Notes: generated from the sequence alone by a model not told the origin. Positions 9,877 through 18,834 are shown, counted from the stretch's first letter. The stretch: DNA of 64,000 bases from Burkholderia latens (GCF_001718795.1 NZ_CP013435.1:1426001-1490000); one strand, 5' to 3'. Made by a program: numbers and translations.

Positions 9877-11381
9877 CCGTGGTCTGGCCCAGGCACTACG
9901 GCGCTGGCGGCTTCGAGCGGGCCGCACGCGTATCGATCGCCATGGCGCTGCTGTTCACCGGTGATGCCGCGTTCGCGCAAGCGGCGGCCGCATCGCCGCC
10001 GCCAACGACACCCGACACCACAACCGCCACCACACCCGCACCCGCCACCGCACCCGCCACCGCCTGCACCGCCAAGCGGCCGACGGTGCTGTTCAACCGC
10101 TGGCAGGAAGACTGGTCGGTGCTTGCAAATCCATGCGTGGCGCGCGCGCCGCTCGACGGGTTGAAATACATCCGGCTCGGCAACGATCCTTCATCCTACC
10201 TATCGCTGGGCGTCAACCTTCGCGAGCGGCTGGAAACCAACGACGCGCCGCTGTTCGGCATCGGCTCGGCGCAATCGGATACGTACCTGATTCAGCGCGT
10301 CGAGGTCCATGCCGATGCGCATCTCGGCCAGCACTGGCAGTTCTTCGTACAGTTGCAGGACGACCGCGCGTTCGGAAAGAACACGATCACGGCGGTCGAC
10401 AAGAACCCGCTCGATCTCGAACAGGCGTTCGCGACCTACACGGGCGCGCTCGGCGGCGGCACGTTCAAGTTCCGCGTCGGCCGGCAGGAGATGGCATTCG
10501 ACCTGCAGCGCTTCATCGCCGCGCGTGACGGCCCGAACGTGCGCCAGGCGTTCGATGCGGTGTGGGCCGACTACGAATATGGCAAGTGGCGCTTCATCGG
10601 CTACGCGACGCAACCGGTGCAAAACCGCAATGCGTCCGATTTCGACGACGTGTCGAACCGCGATCTCACGTTCAGCGGCTTGCGCTTCGAGCGGCAGTCG
10701 GTCGGGCCCGGCGACCTGTCCGGCTACTGGTCGCGCTACAACCGCAGCCGAGCGCGGTTTCTCGATGCGAGCGGCCCCGAGCATCGCGACGTATGGGACG
10801 TTCGCTACACGGGCACGCACGGCCGTTTCGACTGGGATCTCGAAACGATGCTGCAAACCGGCACCGTCGGCAACGCGACCATCAGCGCGTGGGCGGTCGG
10901 CTCGATCGCCGGCTACAGGCTCGACGCACCGTGGTTGCCGCGCATCGCGCTGCAGGTCGATGCGGCGTCGGGCGATCGGCATCCGCACGACGGCCGCATC
11001 GGCACCTTCAATCCGCTGTTCCCGAACGGCTACTACTTCACGCTCGCGGGCTACACGAGCTACGCGAACCTGATTCACGTGAAGCCGTCGGTGACGCTGA
11101 AGCCGTCGGCGAACCTGTCGCTGCTCGCGGCGCTCGGTTTCCAGTGGCGCGAGACGACGGGCGATGCCGTATATCAGCAGCCGAACGTCGCGGTGCCGGG
11201 CACGGCGGGCAAGGGCGGTCTATGGACGGGCATGTACGTGCAGCTGCGTGCGGACTGGACGATCGCCGCGAACCTGATCGGCGCGGTCGAGGCTGTGCAT
11301 TTCCAGGTCGGCGACGCGATCCGGCAGGCGGGCGGACACAACGCGGACTACGTCGGCGTCGAGCTGAAGTACGGGTGGTGA
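9873..11381 (+). CDS. Alginate-export-type outer membrane beta-barrel
   Basis: A 502-residue outer-membrane protein. Residues 1-36 form a long signal peptide ending DAAFAQ; residues 37-66 are a Thr/Pro/Ala-rich linker. The remainder is a beta-barrel with alternating strands rich in aromatic girdle residues, and it carries the segments GVNLRERLE, FVQLQDDRAFG and KFRVGRQEMAFDLQRFI typical of the alginate_export (AlgE-like) domain. It ends in a C-terminal aromatic residue (ELKYGW). It is the last gene of the operon, coupled by ATGA to the DUF1275 gene, and may be the outer-membrane entry or exit pore for the amidohydrolase substrate. No alginate genes are nearby, so the name describes the fold only. 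Confidence 0.85.
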   Translation: MTVVWPRHYGAGGFERAARVSIAMALLFTGDAAFAQAAAASPPPTTPDTTTATTPAPATAPATACTAKRPTVLFNRWQEDWSVLANPCVARAPLDGLKYIRLGNDPSSYLSLGVNLRERLETNDAPLFGIGSAQSDTYLIQRVEVHADAHLGQHWQFFVQLQDDRAFGKNTITAVDKNPLDLEQAFATYTGALGGGTFKFRVGRQEMAFDLQRFIAARDGPNVRQAFDAVWADYEYGKWRFIGYATQPVQNRNASDFDDVSNRDLTFSGLRFERQSVGPGDLSGYWSRYNRSRARFLDASGPEHRDVWDVRYTGTHGRFDWDLETMLQTGTVGNATISAWAVGSIAGYRLDAPWLPRIALQVDAASGDRHPHDGRIGTFNPLFPNGYYFTLAGYTSYANLIHVKPSVTLKPSANLSLLAALGFQWRETTGDAVYQQPNVAVPGTAGKGGLWTGMYVQLRADWTIAANLIGAVEAVHFQVGDAIRQAGGHNADYVGVELKYGW

Positions 11382-11410
11382 TTGCGCCGCGCGGCGACGC
11401 GCAACTGCGA

Positions 11411-11450
11411 TGAAAAAAGGGCGGCCCGCTGAACTGCGGGGCCGCCCTGG
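11411..11450 (-). terminator. Intrinsic terminator of the phosphoesterase gene
   Basis: A perfect 10-bp stem (11418-11427 with 11439-11448) with an 11-base loop. Read on the minus strand it is followed directly by TTTTTT, a textbook Rho-independent terminator for the gene ending at 11505. The hairpin also lies 36 bases after the porin operon and may stop plus-strand transcripts. Confidence 0.8.
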
Positions 11451-11504
11451 TCTGCGCGGGCCGGCGGCGTGGCCGGCCCGTTCGCGACGATGGCGATGAT
11501 GCGA

Positions 11505-13091
11505 TTACAGGTTCGGCGACAGCGCGAGCGCGTTCGTCAGGTCGCCCATCGGCTGCGCGCCGTTCGCCTTCAGCGCGTCGTCGCGTTGCTGCAGGCCGGG
11601 CAGGCGCGGCAGCGAGAAGCGGCGCGTGATGAAGCGCAGGATCGAGCCCGTGTCGTACTGCGTGTGATCGACGAAACCCTTCTTCGCGAACGGCGACACG
11701 ATCAGCGCCGGAATGCGCGTGCCCGGACCCCAGCGATCGGCGGTCGGCGGCGCAGCATGATCCCAGAAGCCGCCGTTTTCGTCGTACGTGACGATGACGA
11801 CCATGTTCTTCCACTGCGGGCTCGCTTGCAGGTGCGCGATTACGTCGGCGATGTGCTGGTCGCCGGACGTCACGTCCGTATAGCCCGGGTGCTCGTTCAG
11901 ATTGCCCTGCGGCTTGTAGAACGCCACCTGCGGCAGCGTGCCGGCGTCGATCGCCTTGATGAACTCGGCGCCGTTCGCGCCGCCGTCGAGCAGGTGCTGC
12001 GCGCGGCTCGCGGTGCCCGGCGCCTGGTTCGCGAAGTAGTTGAACGGCTGATGATGCGGCTGGAAGTTCGGCGTCGACAGGTCGGCGCCGTAGATCACGT
12101 TCGACGTGCCGTTCTGGCTCGCCTGCAGCGCCTGGCCCCACGCGCCGGAGTACCACGCCCACGACACGCCGGCGTTGGTCATCAGGTCGCCGATGTTGGT
12201 CGCCGTCTGCGGCGGCATCGTCGACGGGTTGGCGGGGTCGGCGAGCAGCGGGTCGCCGCCTGCGGCCGCCTTGTTGCCGCTCGGCTGATACGCCGGCTGC
12301 ATCGTGTTGACGCCGTAGAAGTCCGGCGTCAGCGCGCCGTCGTTGACGAACTTCGGCGGGCCGCTGAGCGCGGAGGCCGGCGAGTTCGTCGCGACCTTAA
12401 GCGACTTGCCGTCGGCGTTGAGCACGGCGATCTTGCCGGCCGCCGGGCTCTTGTCGGCGTTCGGGTAGTACGGTGCGCACGCGCAGATCAGGTACTGGTG
12501 GTTCAGGAACGACCCGCCGAACGCGCCCATGAAGAAGTTGTCGGCGAGCACGTACTGCTGCGCGATCTTCCACAGCGGCAGCTTCGACGGGTCCGGCGTG
12601 TAGTGGCCCATCGTCAGTCCGCCCGCATCGGTCCACGCGGCGTACATGTCGTTCTTGCCGCCGTTGATCTGCATCTGGTCCTGGTAGAAGCGGTGCACGA
12701 TGTCGCGCGTCGCGATGCTCATCGACTGGTTGAAGCCGTTCGGATCGTCGATCGCGAACGGCGCGTTCGGCAGGTTCGCCGTCATCGCCTCGGTCACCGC
12801 CGGCGTGATGCCGGTCGCGGTCAGCCCGCCCCAGACCTTCGGCAGCGTCGCCATCGTCGAGCCGTCGCGATCCTTCTGCACAGAGTTCGCGGCCGTCGCA
12901 TTCTGCAGGCCGTTCGCGCCGGGGAAGTTGCCGTACAGGTTGTCGAAGCTGCGGTTTTCCGCGTAGATCACGACGACGTTCTTGACGGCCGACAGGCCCT
13001 GCTGCGTGACATCGTCGCCGCCGCAGGCGGTCAGGCTGAGCGCGGCCGCAAGTGCGACCGGCGTGTAGCGAATCCAGGCGTGCTTCTTCAT
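11505..13091 (-). CDS. AcpA-type acid phosphatase / phospholipase C family lipoprotein
   Basis: A 528-residue secreted phosphoesterase of the PF04185 family (acid phosphatase AcpA and non-haemolytic phospholipase C relatives). A lipoprotein signal peptide ends at the lipobox LTAC (Cys23). The active-site region ENRSFDNLYGNFPGANG (Glu45, Asn46, Ser48) is intact and the late metal-binding motif YDENGGFWDH is present. The start at 13091 was chosen for the signal peptide; an open frame runs further upstream without protein character. It is divergent from the cytochrome c peroxidase gene across a region with Pho-box-like repeats, which fits a phosphate-scavenging role. I favour acid phosphatase over phospholipase C because of its length. 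Confidence 0.88.
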   Translation of the reverse strand: MKKHAWIRYTPVALAAALSLTACGGDDVTQQGLSAVKNVVVIYAENRSFDNLYGNFPGANGLQNATAANSVQKDRDGSTMATLPKVWGGLTATGITPAVTEAMTANLPNAPFAIDDPNGFNQSMSIATRDIVHRFYQDQMQINGGKNDMYAAWTDAGGLTMGHYTPDPSKLPLWKIAQQYVLADNFFMGAFGGSFLNHQYLICACAPYYPNADKSPAAGKIAVLNADGKSLKVATNSPASALSGPPKFVNDGALTPDFYGVNTMQPAYQPSGNKAAAGGDPLLADPANPSTMPPQTATNIGDLMTNAGVSWAWYSGAWGQALQASQNGTSNVIYGADLSTPNFQPHHQPFNYFANQAPGTASRAQHLLDGGANGAEFIKAIDAGTLPQVAFYKPQGNLNEHPGYTDVTSGDQHIADVIAHLQASPQWKNMVVIVTYDENGGFWDHAAPPTADRWGPGTRIPALIVSPFAKKGFVDHTQYDTGSILRFITRRFSLPRLPGLQQRDDALKANGAQPMGDLTNALALSPNL

Positions 13092-13234
13092 GCGATGTTC
13101 TCTCTCATTCGTCGTTGGTCGCGCGTGGGAACCGGGTGGCGGGAGGGCCGGCGCGCGAACCTCGCGGTACCGCCCGGCTGCGCGCATTATCTGGAACCGA
13201 TTTGACAGCCGGGTGTAGGGGCGCTTTCAATTGA

Positions 13235-13278
13235 CTGTCGGTGGAACGTCATTGAACGGTCATGGAACTGACATAAGC
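13235..13278. promoter_or_regulatory. Pho-box-like array of four 11-bp units
   Basis: Four consecutive 11-base units begin CTGTCGG, ACGTCAT, CGGTCAT and CTGACAT, each followed by four bases, mostly of the form NGAA. The Pho box bound by PhoB consists of 7-base CTGTCAT-like repeats at exactly this 11-base period. A further GCTGTCAAA half-site reads on the minus strand at about 13202-13210. The array lies between the divergent AcpA-type phosphatase and cytochrome peroxidase genes. Confidence 0.5.
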
Positions 13279-13314
13279 TCCGGCCGATTGCCCACCGCTA
13301 CAAGAAGAACGACG

Positions 13315-14664
13315 ATGCCCAGCCTTCCGAAACCCTTCGCGTCCGCGCGAACGCTGATCCCGGCCATGGCCACGCTGGCACTCGCTGCCGGACTCGGGGC
13401 GCTTGCCGGTTGCGATGCCCGGCCTGCCGCGAGTGCGTCGATTGCGTCCGTCGTGCCGGCGGTTCAGGCCGCGCCCGCAGCCCCGGCGGTCGCGCCTGCC
13501 GGCCAGCCGCAAACGCGCGCGCAGGTGTTCGAGGGCGTGAAGCAGATGACGGCACTCGGCAAGCAGCTGTTTTTCGATCCGTCGCTGTCCGGCTCCGGCA
13601 AGCTCGCGTGCGCGTCTTGCCATAGCGCAGAGCATGCATTCGGGCCGCCGAACGCGCTATCGGTGCAGCTCGGCGGCGACGACATGCACCGTACCGGCTT
13701 TCGCGCTGTGCCGTCGTTGAAGTATCTGCGCGGCATTCCGCCATTCAGCGAGCACTTCCACGATTCGCCTGACGAAGGCGACGAAAGCATCGACGCGGGG
13801 CCGACCGGCGGCCTGACCTGGGATGGCCGCGTCGACACGCGCGATGCGCAGGCGCGCATTCCGCTGACGTCGCCGTTCGAGATGAGCAGCTCGCCGGCAC
13901 GCGTGGCGAAGGCGGTTCGCGCGGCGCCGTATGCCGACGCATTCCGCAAGGCGTTCGGCGATCAGGTGCTGGCCGACGACCAGGCGACGTTCGGCGCGGT
14001 GCTGCGCGCGCTCGACGCATTCCAGCAACAGCCTGCATTGTTCGATCCGTACACGAGCAAGTACGACGCCTATCTGGCAGGCCGCGCGCAGCTCACGCCG
14101 GCAGAGCTGCACGGACTGCAGCTGTTCAACGACGAGAAGAAGGGCAACTGCGCGAGCTGCCACGTGAGCCAGCGCACGCTCGAGGGCGGCCCGCCGCAGT
14201 TCAGCGATTTCGGGCTGATCGCGATCGCGGTGCCGCGCAACCGCGCGCTGCCGGTCAATCGCGATCCGCGCTTCCACGATCTCGGCGCGTGCGGCCCCGA
14301 GCGGACCGACCTGAAGGGCCGCGACGAATTCTGCGGGCTGTTCCGCACGCCGTCGCTGCGCAACGTCGCGCTGCGCAAGACGTTCTTCCACAATGGCGTG
14401 TATCACTCGCTCGAGGACGTGATGCGCTTCTACGCCGAGCGCGACATCCATCCGGAGAAGTTCTACCCGGTCGTGCACGGCAAGGTGCAGATCTACGACG
14501 ACTTGCCCAAGCGCTACTGGCCGAACATCAACCGCGAGCCGCCGTTCGACCGCAAGCCCGGCGATGCGCCGGCGCTGAACGCGGCCGAGATCAAGGACGT
14601 GATCGCGTTCCTGAACACGTTGACCGACGGATATCAAGCGGCGGCTGCGCCGGCGGCGCACTAG
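13315..14664 (+). CDS. Di-haem cytochrome c peroxidase / MauG family lipoprotein
   Basis: A 449-residue secreted di-haem protein. The signal peptide ends in a lipobox LAGC (Cys33), followed by an Ala/Pro-rich spacer to about residue 65. Two haem-binding motifs, CASCH at 99-103 and CASCH at 279-283, define the two c-type haem domains of the bacterial peroxidase/MauG superfamily. RTPSLRNVALRKTFFHNG and the final LNAAEIKDVIAFLNTL are conserved features. Such enzymes reduce peroxide or oxidise protein residues in the periplasm. It is somewhat longer than classical CcpA because of the N-terminal spacer. The gene starts 37 bases after the Pho-box-like repeats, so phosphate control is possible. Confidence 0.9.
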   Translation: MPSLPKPFASARTLIPAMATLALAAGLGALAGCDARPAASASIASVVPAVQAAPAAPAVAPAGQPQTRAQVFEGVKQMTALGKQLFFDPSLSGSGKLACASCHSAEHAFGPPNALSVQLGGDDMHRTGFRAVPSLKYLRGIPPFSEHFHDSPDEGDESIDAGPTGGLTWDGRVDTRDAQARIPLTSPFEMSSSPARVAKAVRAAPYADAFRKAFGDQVLADDQATFGAVLRALDAFQQQPALFDPYTSKYDAYLAGRAQLTPAELHGLQLFNDEKKGNCASCHVSQRTLEGGPPQFSDFGLIAIAVPRNRALPVNRDPRFHDLGACGPERTDLKGRDEFCGLFRTPSLRNVALRKTFFHNGVYHSLEDVMRFYAERDIHPEKFYPVVHGKVQIYDDLPKRYWPNINREPPFDRKPGDAPALNAAEIKDVIAFLNTLTDGYQAAAAPAAH

Positions 14665-14722
14665 CGCGCGGTCCTTGCGGCACGCATGCTATGCTCGCTC
14701 GCTGACGGGCGTGGCGCGTGCC

Positions 14723-14782
14723 GGAGCGCCGGCCGCCGGAGCGCCGGCCGCCGGATTGCCGGCCGCCGGCTCCCCGGCCGCG
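14723..14782. repeat. 15-bp GC-rich tandem repeat, four units
   Basis: Two identical copies of GGAGCGCCGGCCGCC (14723-14737, 14738-14752) are followed by two diverged copies to 14782. The array fills the intergenic region before the surface-antigen-like gene. It has no visible coding role and can form alternative GC hairpins in the transcript. Confidence 0.75.
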
Positions 14783-14821
14783 TGCCGCGCCGTTCGATCG
14801 AATATCCAAGGAGAACAACAC

Positions 14822-15208
14822 ATGTCGATGCGTGCATCCCTTTCCGTCGTCACGCGCGTGCTGGCCGGCGCCGCGTGCGCAGTCGCGCTGCTGCCCGTTC
14901 ACGCGCAAAGCAATTTGGGCTTTCTGAACGATACGCCGCTCACCTATTTCAGCAAGGCCGATCGTGCGTCGCTGACCAAGGCCGTCGCGCAGGCGCGCGA
15001 CGAAGGCAAGGACGGCGAGACCACGACGTGGCAGAGCAGCCGCAGCGGCACGCAGATCGACGCGAAGCTCACGCCGTCGACGACCGACAGCGACGGCAAG
15101 ACCTGCCGCGAGATCGCGACCGAGATTGCTGCGAAGGGCCAGACGATGACGCTCAAGCCGGTGTATTGCAAGACCGCCGCGGGCAAGTGGCAGCTGCAGA
15201 AGCGCTGA
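14822..15208 (+). CDS. Surface-antigen (RT0821/Lpp0805-like) exported protein
   Basis: A 128-residue exported protein with an AAGGAGAA Shine-Dalgarno. The signal peptide covers about residues 1-28 and ends LLPVHAQ. The mature part has a conserved pair of cysteines in KTCREIATEIAAKGQ and KPVYCKTAAGKWQLQ. That is the pattern of the short C-terminal domain of RT0821/Lpp0805-type surface antigens (C-R-E ... G-T-x-C-R-x-x-x-G-x-W). Probably periplasmic or outer-membrane associated, with one disulphide. The function is unknown. The NUDIX gene follows by 11 bases. Confidence 0.75.
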   Translation: MSMRASLSVVTRVLAGAACAVALLPVHAQSNLGFLNDTPLTYFSKADRASLTKAVAQARDEGKDGETTTWQSSRSGTQIDAKLTPSTTDSDGKTCREIATEIAAKGQTMTLKPVYCKTAAGKWQLQKR

Positions 15209-15219
15209 GCACGGGTGCG

Positions 15220-15690
15220 ATGAAGCGCAGCGGTGCGCCGCGCACGGTGTCGTGCGGCGTCGTGATGCTCGACGGCGCCGGTCGCGTGTTCCTCGCGCAT
15301 GCGACCGACACCACGCACTGGGACATCCCGAAGGGGCAGGGCGAGCCAGGCGAGACGCCGGCCGAAGCGGCGTTGCGCGAGTTGCGCGAGGAAACCGGCA
15401 TCGAGCTGGATGCTGCGCGGCTGATCGATCTCGGCCGCTTCGCGTACCGTCACGACAAGGATCTGCACCTGTTCGCGGTGCAGGTTGCGGACGACGAGAT
15501 CGATCCCGCCCGCTGCACGTGCACGTCACTGTTCCCGAGCCGCCGCGACGGTTCGCTCATTCCCGAGATGGACGCGTATCGATGGACGGCGCCTGCCGAT
15601 GTCGACGCATATGCGAGCCGCAGCCTCGCGCGGCTGTTTCGCACGACGCTGCCGCTCGCGGACCTGCACCGGCGCTTGATGCACGTGTGA
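15220..15690 (+). CDS. NUDIX hydrolase
   Basis: A 156-residue cytoplasmic NUDIX protein. The NUDIX box is complete: GQGEPGE, seven residues, then RELREETGIEL, giving the GX5EX7REUXEEXGU signature. WDIPKGQGEPGE just before it resembles diadenosine polyphosphate hydrolases and bis(5'-nucleosyl)-tetraphosphatase-like members, but the substrate cannot be assigned. The ATG at 15220 follows the previous stop by 11 bases. It is convergent with the fimbrial adhesin gene. Confidence 0.88.
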   Translation: MKRSGAPRTVSCGVVMLDGAGRVFLAHATDTTHWDIPKGQGEPGETPAEAALRELREETGIELDAARLIDLGRFAYRHDKDLHLFAVQVADDEIDPARCTCTSLFPSRRDGSLIPEMDAYRWTAPADVDAYASRSLARLFRTTLPLADLHRRLMHV

Positions 15691-15712
15691 CGCCGGCGGT
15701 TGGCGCAGTGCG

Positions 15713-16654
15713 CTACTGGTACGTGATCCCGAACGTTGCCAGTGCCCTGACCGTGCCGGGATTTACGGTAGGACGTGTCACCACGTATTCCGCATTGAGC
15801 GCGAGTTTGCCGACGTTGGCCGAAACCGGCGCGACGTTGCCTTCCTGTCCTGTCGGACGAATGAGCTTGTTGCCGTCGGCGTTGCGCAGATAGACGGCGA
15901 TGCCCCGGGCAGTCCCGGTGTTGGCGAATGCGTTCGTGTCGTTCGAATCGGGCGTGCCCGAGAACGTGAAGGACGCACCCTTCACGCCGACGTCGCAGTT
16001 CTGTACCTGGAGCGAGAACGGAACGCGTCCGGCGGTGCCCGCGACGGCCGGGAGTTTTTGCGTCACGACCCTTGGCAGGGGCACCGTTCTGTTGTCGTCG
16101 CCGGCGCGCAGCGAGCACGTGCCTCGCGTGAACTTCACGGTGCCGCTGATCAAATGCCGGAAATTTCGGCTGGGCGTCGCGTTCACGCCGCCGATGCCAT
16201 CAAGCTGAAAGACGCCATAACTGTTCAGCGTCGTCGAGCCTGACGTGCTGCCAGTACCTTTTCGGAGCAGAACGAGGGAGTAATTGAGCTTGACAACGCT
16301 TTTCCCGTTGGCCGGTACCGTATAGCCGGTAGGAATCGCTCCACTCGATTGCGTGTAGGTTTTTCCGTTGACGACGAGGCCCACTTCCGCTCCGGTGGCG
16401 GGCTTTGCCTTCGACGGATTGACCCAGATCATGACCTCCTCTTTCACGCCGGAAAAGCATCCGAAGGTCCGAGTAAAAGTCGGGGATTGCCAAATGAGCG
16501 TGTTGTCGGGCGTCGATGCCAGAATGTACAGATCGGCGGGCAGTGTGGTCGTCGTCGTGACGGCGTTGCTTCCGTCTTCGAAGCACTCCAGGGCCCAGCC
16601 CTTTAGCGGCACGAAGAGAATCAGGGTGAGGCACAGAATATTGGCTGCACGCAT
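15713..16654 (-). CDS. Orphan fimbrial tip adhesin
   Basis: A 313-residue secreted protein with a signal peptide (residues 1-21, ending GWA). The N-terminal half (about 22-165) is a lectin-like beta-domain. The C-terminal half is a type 1 pilin domain with a cysteine pair (FTRGTCSLR and VQNCDVG), the GKSGTPDSNDT-like SFTFSGTPDSNDTNAF segment, and the terminal pattern ATFGITYQ, where the last strand accepts the chaperone or next subunit. That two-domain plan matches FimH/MrkD-type tip adhesins. No usher, chaperone or major pilin gene is nearby. Base composition is visibly less GC-rich than the neighbours, as is the upstream region, which hints at transfer or relict status. The reading frame is intact. 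Confidence 0.85.
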   Translation of the reverse strand: MRAANILCLTLILFVPLKGWALECFEDGSNAVTTTTTLPADLYILASTPDNTLIWQSPTFTRTFGCFSGVKEEVMIWVNPSKAKPATGAEVGLVVNGKTYTQSSGAIPTGYTVPANGKSVVKLNYSLVLLRKGTGSTSGSTTLNSYGVFQLDGIGGVNATPSRNFRHLISGTVKFTRGTCSLRAGDDNRTVPLPRVVTQKLPAVAGTAGRVPFSLQVQNCDVGVKGASFTFSGTPDSNDTNAFANTGTARGIAVYLRNADGNKLIRPTGQEGNVAPVSANVGKLALNAEYVVTRPTVNPGTVRALATFGITYQ

Positions 16655-16775
16655 GTTGCGATTCCATTAGTTGATGGCAGCCGATATTTTCGCGAGGGCG
16701 TCAGAGCAACGAAATAGGTCAAGTACTAAAGCGTGCTACGCAAAGTACTAAAGATATTGAATTCATATAAGACAA

Positions 16776-16802
16776 AGCCGTTCAGCGCATGACTGAACGG
16801 CT
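16776..16802 (-). terminator. Intrinsic terminator downstream of glnS
   Basis: A perfect 10-bp stem AGCCGTTCAG (16776-16785) with its complement at 16793-16802 and a 7-base loop. On the minus strand it is followed by TTTGTCTTAT, fitting a terminator for glnS, which ends at 16871. The adjacent stretch 16660-16780 is AT-rich and contains the promoter region of the adhesin gene. Confidence 0.7.
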
Positions 16803-16870
16803 TCACGGCTCGCGCCGGTTTGCATGCGGGAACGCGATGGTCGACGACGCGCGCCCCGGTTCTCATGCCG

Positions 16871-18580
16871 TCAGGCCGGCTTGCCCCAGCTGTCGCGCAG
16901 CCCGACGATGCGGTTGAACACGGGCTTGCCCGGTTTCGAATCGACCCGGTCGGCAACGAAATAGCCGTGACGCTCGAACTGCAGCCGCGTTTCCGGCGCG
17001 ACGTCGCCGGCCCCCGGTTCGACGAACGCCTGCGTGATCTTCTTCGAATCCGGATTCAGCGCGTCGAGGAAATTCGCGCCGCCAGCGTCCGGGTGCGGCT
17101 CCTTGAACAGCCGGTCGTAGATTCGCACTTCCGCCGGCTGCGCATGCTTCGCGCTGACCCAGTGGATGTTGCCCTTGACCTTGTAGTTGTTCGCGCCTTC
17201 GGTGCCCGACTTGCTGTCCGGGAAGTAGCTGCAGTGCACGGCCGTCACGTTGCCGTCGGCGTCCTTGTCGAAGCCGGTGCACTCGATCACGTAGCCGTAG
17301 CGCAGGCGCACCTTGTTGCCCGGGAACAGGCGGAAATAGCCCTTCGGCGGGTTCTCGACGAAGTCGTCGCGCTCGATCCACAGCTCGCGCGAGATCGGGA
17401 ACGTGCGCACGCCGCGCTCCGGGTGGTGCGGATGCACGGGCGCCGTGCACGCTTCCTCGAGGTCCTCAGGATAGTTGTCGATCACGAGCTTCAGCGGGTC
17501 CAGCACGGCGACCGAACGCGGCGCCTTGTCGTCGAGGTCGTCGCGCAGCGCGCCTTCGAACACGCTCATGTCGATCCACGAATCGACCTTCGTCACGCCG
17601 ATCCGCTCGCAGAACAGATGGATGCTCTCGGGCGTGAAACCGCGCCGGCGGATCCCGACGATCGTCGGCATGCGCGGGTCGTCCCAGCCGTCGACGTGCC
17701 CTTCGGTGACGAGCTGCAGCAGCTTGCGCTTGCTGGTGATCGCATAGGTGAGGTTCAGGCGCGAAAATTCGATCTGTTGCGGCAGCGGACGCGTGAACAC
17801 GCCGGCATCCGCGAGCTCGTTCAGCACCCAGTCGTACAGCGGGCGATGGTCCTCGAACTCGAGCGTGCACAGCGAGTGCGTGATGCCTTCGAGCGCATCC
17901 GAAATGCAGTGCGTGTAGTCGTACATCGGATACACGCACCACGCGTCGCCGGTGCGGTAGTGATGCGCGTAGCGGATCCGGTAGATCACCGGGTCGCGCA
18001 TGTTCATGTTCGGCGACGCCATGTCGATCTTCGCGCGCAGCACGTGCTCGCCTTCCTTGAACTCGCCGGCCTTCATCCGGCGGAACAGGTCGAGGTTTTC
18101 CTCGGGCGAGCGGTCGCGGAACGGCGACGGCTTGCCGCCTTCGGTCAGCGAGCCGCGATTCGCGCGCATTTCTTCCGCGCTCTGGCTGTCGACGTACGCC
18201 TTGCCGCGCTTGATCAGCAGCTCCGCGAATTCATAGAGCTTGTCGTAGTAGTCGCTCGCGAAGTACTGGTGATCGACCGCTTCCTTGCGCCAGTCGAAGC
18301 CGAGCCAGCGCACCGCGTCGACGATCGAATCGACGTACTCGATGCTTTCCTTTTCCGGGTTCGTGTCGTCGAAGCGCAGGTGGCACACGCCGCCATAGTC
18401 GCGCGCTACGCTGAAGTTCAGGCAGATGCTCTTCGCGTGACCGATGTGCAGATAGCCGTTCGGCTCGGGGGGGAAGCGCGTTTCGACGCGGCCGCCCCAT
18501 TTGCCGGTGCGGTTGTCGTCGTCGATGATGTTGCGAATGAAATTGGAAGCCGCGGGGGCGTCGTTGCGTTCGGTGCTCAT
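16871..18580 (-). CDS. glnS: Glutaminyl-tRNA synthetase
   Basis: A 569-residue class I aminoacyl-tRNA synthetase that charges tRNA-Gln. The signature [20 protein letters not shown] region is present (HIGH at 45-48). The KMSKS equivalent is ITSKRKL, close to the VMSKRKL of E. coli GlnRS. The C-terminal anticodon-binding beta-barrels ([15 protein letters not shown] onward) are complete and the length is typical. The start at MSTERNDAP matches the family; the frame is open upstream without homology. A single gene with its own terminator. Confidence 0.97.
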   Translation of the reverse strand: MSTERNDAPAASNFIRNIIDDDNRTGKWGGRVETRFPPEPNGYLHIGHAKSICLNFSVARDYGGVCHLRFDDTNPEKESIEYVDSIVDAVRWLGFDWRKEAVDHQYFASDYYDKLYEFAELLIKRGKAYVDSQSAEEMRANRGSLTEGGKPSPFRDRSPEENLDLFRRMKAGEFKEGEHVLRAKIDMASPNMNMRDPVIYRIRYAHHYRTGDAWCVYPMYDYTHCISDALEGITHSLCTLEFEDHRPLYDWVLNELADAGVFTRPLPQQIEFSRLNLTYAITSKRKLLQLVTEGHVDGWDDPRMPTIVGIRRRGFTPESIHLFCERIGVTKVDSWIDMSVFEGALRDDLDDKAPRSVAVLDPLKLVIDNYPEDLEEACTAPVHPHHPERGVRTFPISRELWIERDDFVENPPKGYFRLFPGNKVRLRYGYVIECTGFDKDADGNVTAVHCSYFPDSKSGTEGANNYKVKGNIHWVSAKHAQPAEVRIYDRLFKEPHPDAGGANFLDALNPDSKKITQAFVEPGAGDVAPETRLQFERHGYFVADRVDSKPGKPVFNRIVGLRDSWGKPA

Positions 18581-18743
18581 GCGGTTGGCGTCAGGTTGTG
18601 TCGGCGCGTCGCGCCGGTTTAATCCCGTAATTCTACCTGACCGGGGTCGGGACCGCGCGGGTCGCGGCACGGCGGGCCGCCGCACCGCAATGTCCGTCGC
18701 AATATCTCGATAGTGTGTCGGCTGTAACACGACGTAAATCGGA

Positions 18744-18773
18744 TTGCCGGTTGCGTTCGTGTTTTTCTATGAT
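18744..18773 (+). promoter_or_regulatory. Candidate sigma-70 promoter of the glycine-zipper lipoprotein gene
   Basis: TTGCCG at 18744-18749 and TATGAT at 18768-18773 are separated by 18 bases, 61 bases before the lipoprotein start codon. The region is locally T-rich within GC-rich surroundings. Confidence 0.4.
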
Positions 18774-18834
18774 GGCTTTACCGATTCAATGCCGCCATAC
18801 GCAATTGTTGCGTGGCGGGAGGACGCCAACAATC

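Noticed and set aside
16660..16780. Relict mobile element or att site near the lower-GC adhesin gene
   Set aside because: The region is AT-rich, but I find no integrase, transposase, tRNA gene or matching direct repeats at the edges.
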